A stretch of 8,221 nucleotides of DNA, taken from assembly GCA_016213595.1 (NCBI GenBank), contig JACRAA010000066.1, positions 1 to 8,221 on the forward strand, in the 5' to 3' direction. Each line of letters begins with the position of its first letter. The stretch's first letter is position 1. The position numbers and the translations under genes were made by a program. The DNA is from Actinomycetota bacterium. Its GTDB lineage: Bacteria; Actinomycetota; Actinomycetes; Propionibacteriales; Propionibacteriaceae. Under the pieces are notes generated by a model that was not told where the DNA came from, searched no databases, and worked only from the letters and a program-made list of their open reading frames with translations. Below are positions 5,333 through 8,221 of the stretch, in pieces.

Positions 5333-6381
5333 CCGAGTCGGCGCTCGACACCGCACCGCTCCTCGCCGCCTACCGCGGTGTGCAGGCTGCCCATCGTCCG
5401 GTGTGGTTCATGCGTCAGGCCGGGAGATCGCTGCCCGAGTACAGGGCCCTGCGCAGGGGGACGGCGATGCTCGACGCCTGTCTCACGCCCGAGCTGGCGG
5501 CTGAGATCACGTGCCAGCCCGTACGACGCCACGGCGTGGACGCCGGGATCTTCTTCTCCGACATCGTCGTGCCGGTCCGGCTCGCCGGCGTGGGGGTCGA
5601 GATCGTGCCGGGGGTCGGGCCCGTCGTCGCCGACCCGGTGCGCAGCCTCGCGGACGTCGCGCGGCTCCCTGAGCTCGACCCCGCCGCGCTCGAGCCTGTG
5701 CGCGAGGGCGTCCGGCTGTCGGTCTCGGAGCTCGGTGAGATCCCGCTGATCGGCTTCGCCGGCGCTCCCTTTACCGTCGCGTCGTACCTCGTCGAGGGGC
5801 GCCCTGACCGGGACCTCCCGCGCACCCGAGCGCTGCTGGCCGAGGAGCCGGAGACGTGGCGACGTCTCCTCGAGTGGGTCGCCGGGACGACCACCGCCTT
5901 CCTGCGCGCCCAGGCCGAGGCCGGCGTGAGTGCGCTGCAGCTGTTCGACTCGTGGGCCGGGCGGCTGGACGTCGCCACGTACCGCTCCCTGGTCCGGCCG
6001 TACTCCGCCCAGGTGCTGGCCGGCGTCGCCGACCTCGGCCTGCCGCGGATCCACTTCGGCACCGGGACGCGCGACCTGCTCGTCGACATGTACGAGGCGG
6101 GCGCGGACGTCGTCGGCGTGGCCACCGACATCGGCCTGGCCGAGGCGAGCGCTCAGCTGGGACATCGCGTACCCCTCCAGGGGAACCTCGACCCGGAGCT
6201 GCTCTCCGCGGACTGGGACGTCCTCGAGGCGGCCGTGCGCGAGGTCTGCCGCCAGGGCTCGGCGGCGCCCGGCCACGTCTTCAACCTCGGGCACGGCGTA
6301 CCGCCCACCACCGACCCGGACGTGCTCACGAGGGTCGTCGAGCTCGTCCACTCGATCCCGTACGAGCAGGAGAACCCATGA
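5329..6381 (+). CDS. hemE: Uroporphyrinogen decarboxylase
   Basis: HemE removes the four acetate carboxyls of uroporphyrinogen III to give coproporphyrinogen III, without a cofactor, in the cytosol. The 350-residue product is full length. Substrate-binding and catalytic residues known from the family are present: Arg29 and Arg33 in RQAGR, Asp78 in FFSDIV, Tyr153 in ASYLVEG, the FDSWAG motif (206-211), and His322 in NLGHGVPP. QGNLDP (284-289) is also conserved. At 262-267, VGVATDIGLAEA replaces the VGVDWR-type segment usual in the family. The start is an uncommon TTG within TTGA, overlapping the hemA stop by 4 bases, with GAGG (5318-5321) 7 bases before it. No other in-frame start keeps the N-terminal RPVWFMRQAGR region with normal length. 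Its stop overlaps the next gene by ATGA. Coupled translation would keep HemA and HemE in step. Confidence 0.95.
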   Translation: MTESALDTAPLLAAYRGVQAAHRPVWFMRQAGRSLPEYRALRRGTAMLDACLTPELAAEITCQPVRRHGVDAGIFFSDIVVPVRLAGVGVEIVPGVGPVVADPVRSLADVARLPELDPAALEPVREGVRLSVSELGEIPLIGFAGAPFTVASYLVEGRPDRDLPRTRALLAEEPETWRRLLEWVAGTTTAFLRAQAEAGVSALQLFDSWAGRLDVATYRSLVRPYSAQVLAGVADLGLPRIHFGTGTRDLLVDMYEAGADVVGVATDIGLAEASAQLGHRVPLQGNLDPELLSADWDVLEAAVREVCRQGSAAPGHVFNLGHGVPPTTDPDVLTRVVELVHSIPYEQENP

Positions 6382-7502
6382 GCAGCACCGCGACCCGTGC
6401 GCCGCACGGCATCGGGTCGGTGAGACCCGTGGGCTGGGCGTACGACGCGGCCCCGATGATCGTCTACTGGGAGCTCACGAACGCCTGCGGCCTCGCCTGC
6501 CGGCACTGTCGGGCAACGGCGATGCCGGACCCGGCTCCCGGAGAGCTCACGACGGAGCAGGCCATCGCGCTCCTCGACGACATCACAGGCTTCGCGGGTC
6601 CCGGCGAGCCACTCCCGCACGTCGTCATGACCGGCGGGGACCCGCTGCGGCGGCCCGACCTGGTCCAGCTGGTCGAGGCGGCGACGGCCCGCGGCATCGG
6701 AGTGTCCCTGGCGCCGGCCGTCACCCCGCTGCTCACGCGGGAGCGCATGGAGTGGATGAGCAGCGCCGGGATCCAGGCCATCTCGCTCTCGCTCGACGGG
6801 TCGACGGCCGAGCTCCACGACGGCGTCCGGATGGTGCCCGGCACGTTCGAGGCGACGCTGGCTGCGCTCGACGTCGCCGCCGAGGTCGGCCTGTCGGTCC
6901 AGGTGAACACGCTCGTGACCGAGTCCACCGCGAGCGACCTGCCTGCGGTGTACGAGCTGCTGCGCCGTCACCAGCTCATGCAGTGGAGCCTGTTCTTCCT
7001 CATCTCGATCGGTCGCGGCGCGGAGCTCAAGGAGCTGAGCCCCGGCGAGGCGGAGAAGGTCCTGCTCTGGGCACAGCACGTGGGACGGGACGCACCGTTC
7101 CGCGTGAAGACGACCGAGGCGATGCACTACCGCCGGCTCGGCGCTGCGGCGCTGCTGCGCTCGGGCAAGAGCCGCGAGGAGGTCGAGGCGCACCCGATGG
7201 CGAGGGCGTTCGGCATCCGCGATGGCAACGGCATCGTCTTCGTGTCCAACACGGGTGAGGTCACACCGTCCGGCTTCCTGCCGACCGTCGTGGGCAACGT
7301 CAAGGAGTCGTCCCTGGTCACGCTGTACCGCGACGATGACCTCATGAGGTCGCTGCGCGACCCGGACACGTTCCTGGGACGCTGCGGGCGCTGCGAGTAC
7401 CACGACTGGTGCGGCGGGTCCCGGGCCCGGGCCTACGCGTGGACCGGCAACCCGCTCGAGTCCGACCCGCTGTGCCCGTACCAGCCGAGGAGCGAGCCGT
7501 GA
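6378..7502 (+). CDS. Radical SAM protein with C-terminal cysteine cluster (AhbD/BA_1875-like) in haem operon
   Basis: The 374-residue product is a radical S-adenosylmethionine enzyme. The cluster motif C37-x3-C41-x2-C44 (CGLACRHC) binds the [4Fe-4S] used for radical formation. TGGDPL (85-90) is the SAM amino-group motif, and SLSLDGS (136-142) is also typical. C-terminal Cys336, Cys339, Cys345 and Cys366, with CGGSRARAYAWTG between, form a SPASM/twitch-like auxiliary cluster site. Motifs such as WELTNACGLACRHCRATA and VKTTEAMHYRR match the BA_1875 (TIGR04053) family, related to the haem-pathway enzymes AhbD and NirJ; this is recalled, not searched. AhbD decarboxylates Fe-coproporphyrin to haem, and the location between hemE and hemY suggests a tetrapyrrole substrate. 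That is inference; peptide modification is the alternative. The ATG overlaps the hemE stop by 4 bases, with AGGAGA (6368-6373) well placed. It is not HemN, which has a different layout. Confidence 0.87.
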   Translation: MSSTATRAPHGIGSVRPVGWAYDAAPMIVYWELTNACGLACRHCRATAMPDPAPGELTTEQAIALLDDITGFAGPGEPLPHVVMTGGDPLRRPDLVQLVEAATARGIGVSLAPAVTPLLTRERMEWMSSAGIQAISLSLDGSTAELHDGVRMVPGTFEATLAALDVAAEVGLSVQVNTLVTESTASDLPAVYELLRRHQLMQWSLFFLISIGRGAELKELSPGEAEKVLLWAQHVGRDAPFRVKTTEAMHYRRLGAAALLRSGKSREEVEAHPMARAFGIRDGNGIVFVSNTGEVTPSGFLPTVVGNVKESSLVTLYRDDDLMRSLRDPDTFLGRCGRCEYHDWCGGSRARAYAWTGNPLESDPLCPYQPRSEP

Positions 7503-8221
7503 GGCTGCTCGTCGTCGGCGGGGGCATCACCGGGCTGGCTGCAGCCTGGGAGGCCGCCCGGCGTGAGGACGCCGTCGAGGTCGTGGTGCTCGAGGCCGGT
7601 GACCGGCTCGGCGGGAAGCTACGCACCGAGCACGAGGACGGGGTCCTGTACGAGCACGGGCCTGACTCCTTCGTCTCGTACAGGCCCGCCGGGGTCCAGC
7701 TCGTCAAGGAGCTCGGGCTGGAGGACCAGCTGATCCGGATCCGCGGCGCCCGGTCGGTGTCGCTGCGGGCGGGCGGGAAGCTGCGGCCCTTGCCGCAGGG
7801 CATGGGGATGGTCCTGCCGACACGGCTGTGGCCGTTCGTGACGACGCGGATCCTGTCGCCTCTCGACAAGGTACGGGCCGCCCTCGACCTGCTGCTGCCC
7901 CGACAGCTGACCCCGGGCCGTGACGTGGCGATCGGCACACTGCTGCGCAAGCGGCTCGGAGCCGGCATCGTCCACCGCTTCGCGGACCCGATGGTGGGCG
8001 GCATCTACGGCGCCAGCGTGGACGACCTCAGCCTGGACGCCGTCCTGCCGTCCCTGCGCGCCGACGAGACGGCGTACCGCAGCCTCCTGCTGGCCGCCCT
8101 CGCCCAGGGCCGTCGAGCCCGGTCGGGCGGCCGCGGGCCGGGCTCCCCGTTCGCGACCCTGCGCGACGGGCTGGGCACGCTCGTCGACGCGCTCGAGACT
8201 CAGCTCCGCGCCTCGGGCGTC
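7499..8221 (+). CDS. hemY: Coproporphyrinogen III/protoporphyrinogen IX oxidase, N-terminal part (3' end outside window)
   Basis: These are the first 241 codons of an FAD-dependent oxidase that removes six hydrogens from the porphyrinogen ring with O2. In actinobacteria the HemY (CgoX) form acts mainly on coproporphyrinogen III in the coproporphyrin-dependent haem pathway. The N-terminus has the Rossmann motif GGGITG (7-12), acidic Glu32 closing the second strand, and GGKLRT (38-43). EHGPDSF (52-58) is a conserved family motif, and DPMVGGIYGAS (163-173) is a strong PPOX signature. The family is about 450-480 residues, so roughly half is present. GTG at 7499 lies in GTGA, overlapping the radical SAM stop by 4 bases, with GAGGAG (7487-7492) 6 bases upstream. 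Coproporphyrin ferrochelatase and ChdC genes would be expected further downstream, but this cannot be seen. Confidence 0.93.
   Translation, partial: MRLLVVGGGITGLAAAWEAARREDAVEVVVLEAGDRLGGKLRTEHEDGVLYEHGPDSFVSYRPAGVQLVKELGLEDQLIRIRGARSVSLRAGGKLRPLPQGMGMVLPTRLWPFVTTRILSPLDKVRAALDLLLPRQLTPGRDVAIGTLLRKRLGAGIVHRFADPMVGGIYGASVDDLSLDAVLPSLRADETAYRSLLLAALAQGRRARSGGRGPGSPFATLRDGLGTLVDALETQLRASGV

Noticed and set aside
5323..6351. Minus-strand open frame over hemE (342 codons)
   Set aside because: It is antisense to a complete hemE; the protein is low-complexity, Arg/Asp/Gly-rich and without motifs. High GC content explains the missing stops.
5856..6377. N-terminal extension of the radical SAM frame back into hemE
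   Set aside because: The upstream 174 codons overlap hemE out of frame and read as Arg/Gly-rich noise. The ATG at 6378 has a good ribosome site and an ATGA overlap.
6153..7403. Minus-strand open frame over the radical SAM gene (416 codons)
   Set aside because: It is antisense to a gene with clear catalytic motifs. No ribosome site or domain supports it.
1..8221. HAIR operator, CRISPR array, transposon ends, tRNA or riboswitch
   Set aside because: No CTTGAGT-N7-ACTCAAG pair, tandem repeat series, terminal repeats or recognisable RNA fold is visible. Nearly all bases lie in protein genes.

Overview
The window is dense, high-GC DNA (about 70% by eye) with strong G/C preference at third codon positions, GTG and TTG starts, and many short gene overlaps. 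The order grpE-dnaJ-hspR, with a MerR-type HspR after dnaJ, is a hallmark of Actinomycetota. A Propionibacteriales or Micrococcales-like member would fit, but the sequence alone does not fix the genus. All ten protein genes seen are chromosomal housekeeping or accessory types. I see no insertion sequence, phage gene, CRISPR array, tRNA or rRNA.

Region 1 (1-3229, plus strand) is the distal part of a heat-shock operon: the 3' end of grpE, a complete dnaJ and a complete hspR. It continues without a gap into a 451-residue sn-glycerol-1-phosphate dehydrogenase-like enzyme (AraM/EgsA relatives), whose ATG overlaps the hspR stop by one base. DnaJ and GrpE serve DnaK, and HspR represses such operons. 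The lipid-type dehydrogenase is the unexpected last member.

Region 2 (3230-4099) is a junction. A small acidic protein of 63 residues, which I do not recognise, is encoded on the minus strand (3249-3440). It is divergent from a TrxC-type thioredoxin with an N-terminal zinc ribbon (3564-3998). The spacer between them (3441-3563) must carry both promoters. A further 101-base spacer precedes hemA and contains an imperfect inverted repeat and a -10-like hexamer placed for leaderless transcription.

Region 3 (4100-8221, plus strand) is a tightly coupled haem operon: hemA (glutamyl-tRNA reductase), hemE (uroporphyrinogen decarboxylase), a radical SAM protein with a C-terminal cysteine cluster, and the 5' part of hemY/cgoX (coproporphyrinogen/protoporphyrinogen oxidase). 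Each junction overlaps by 4 bases (TTGA, ATGA, GTGA). HemA makes the aminolaevulinate precursor, HemE makes coproporphyrinogen III, and HemY/CgoX oxidises the porphyrinogen. The radical SAM protein resembles the AhbD/NirJ-like BA_1875 (TIGR04053) group. Its position between HemE and HemY suggests a tetrapyrrole-related role, but its reaction is not determined. It is the best candidate here for undescribed biology, followed by the hspR-coupled dehydrogenase and the small acidic protein beside trxC.
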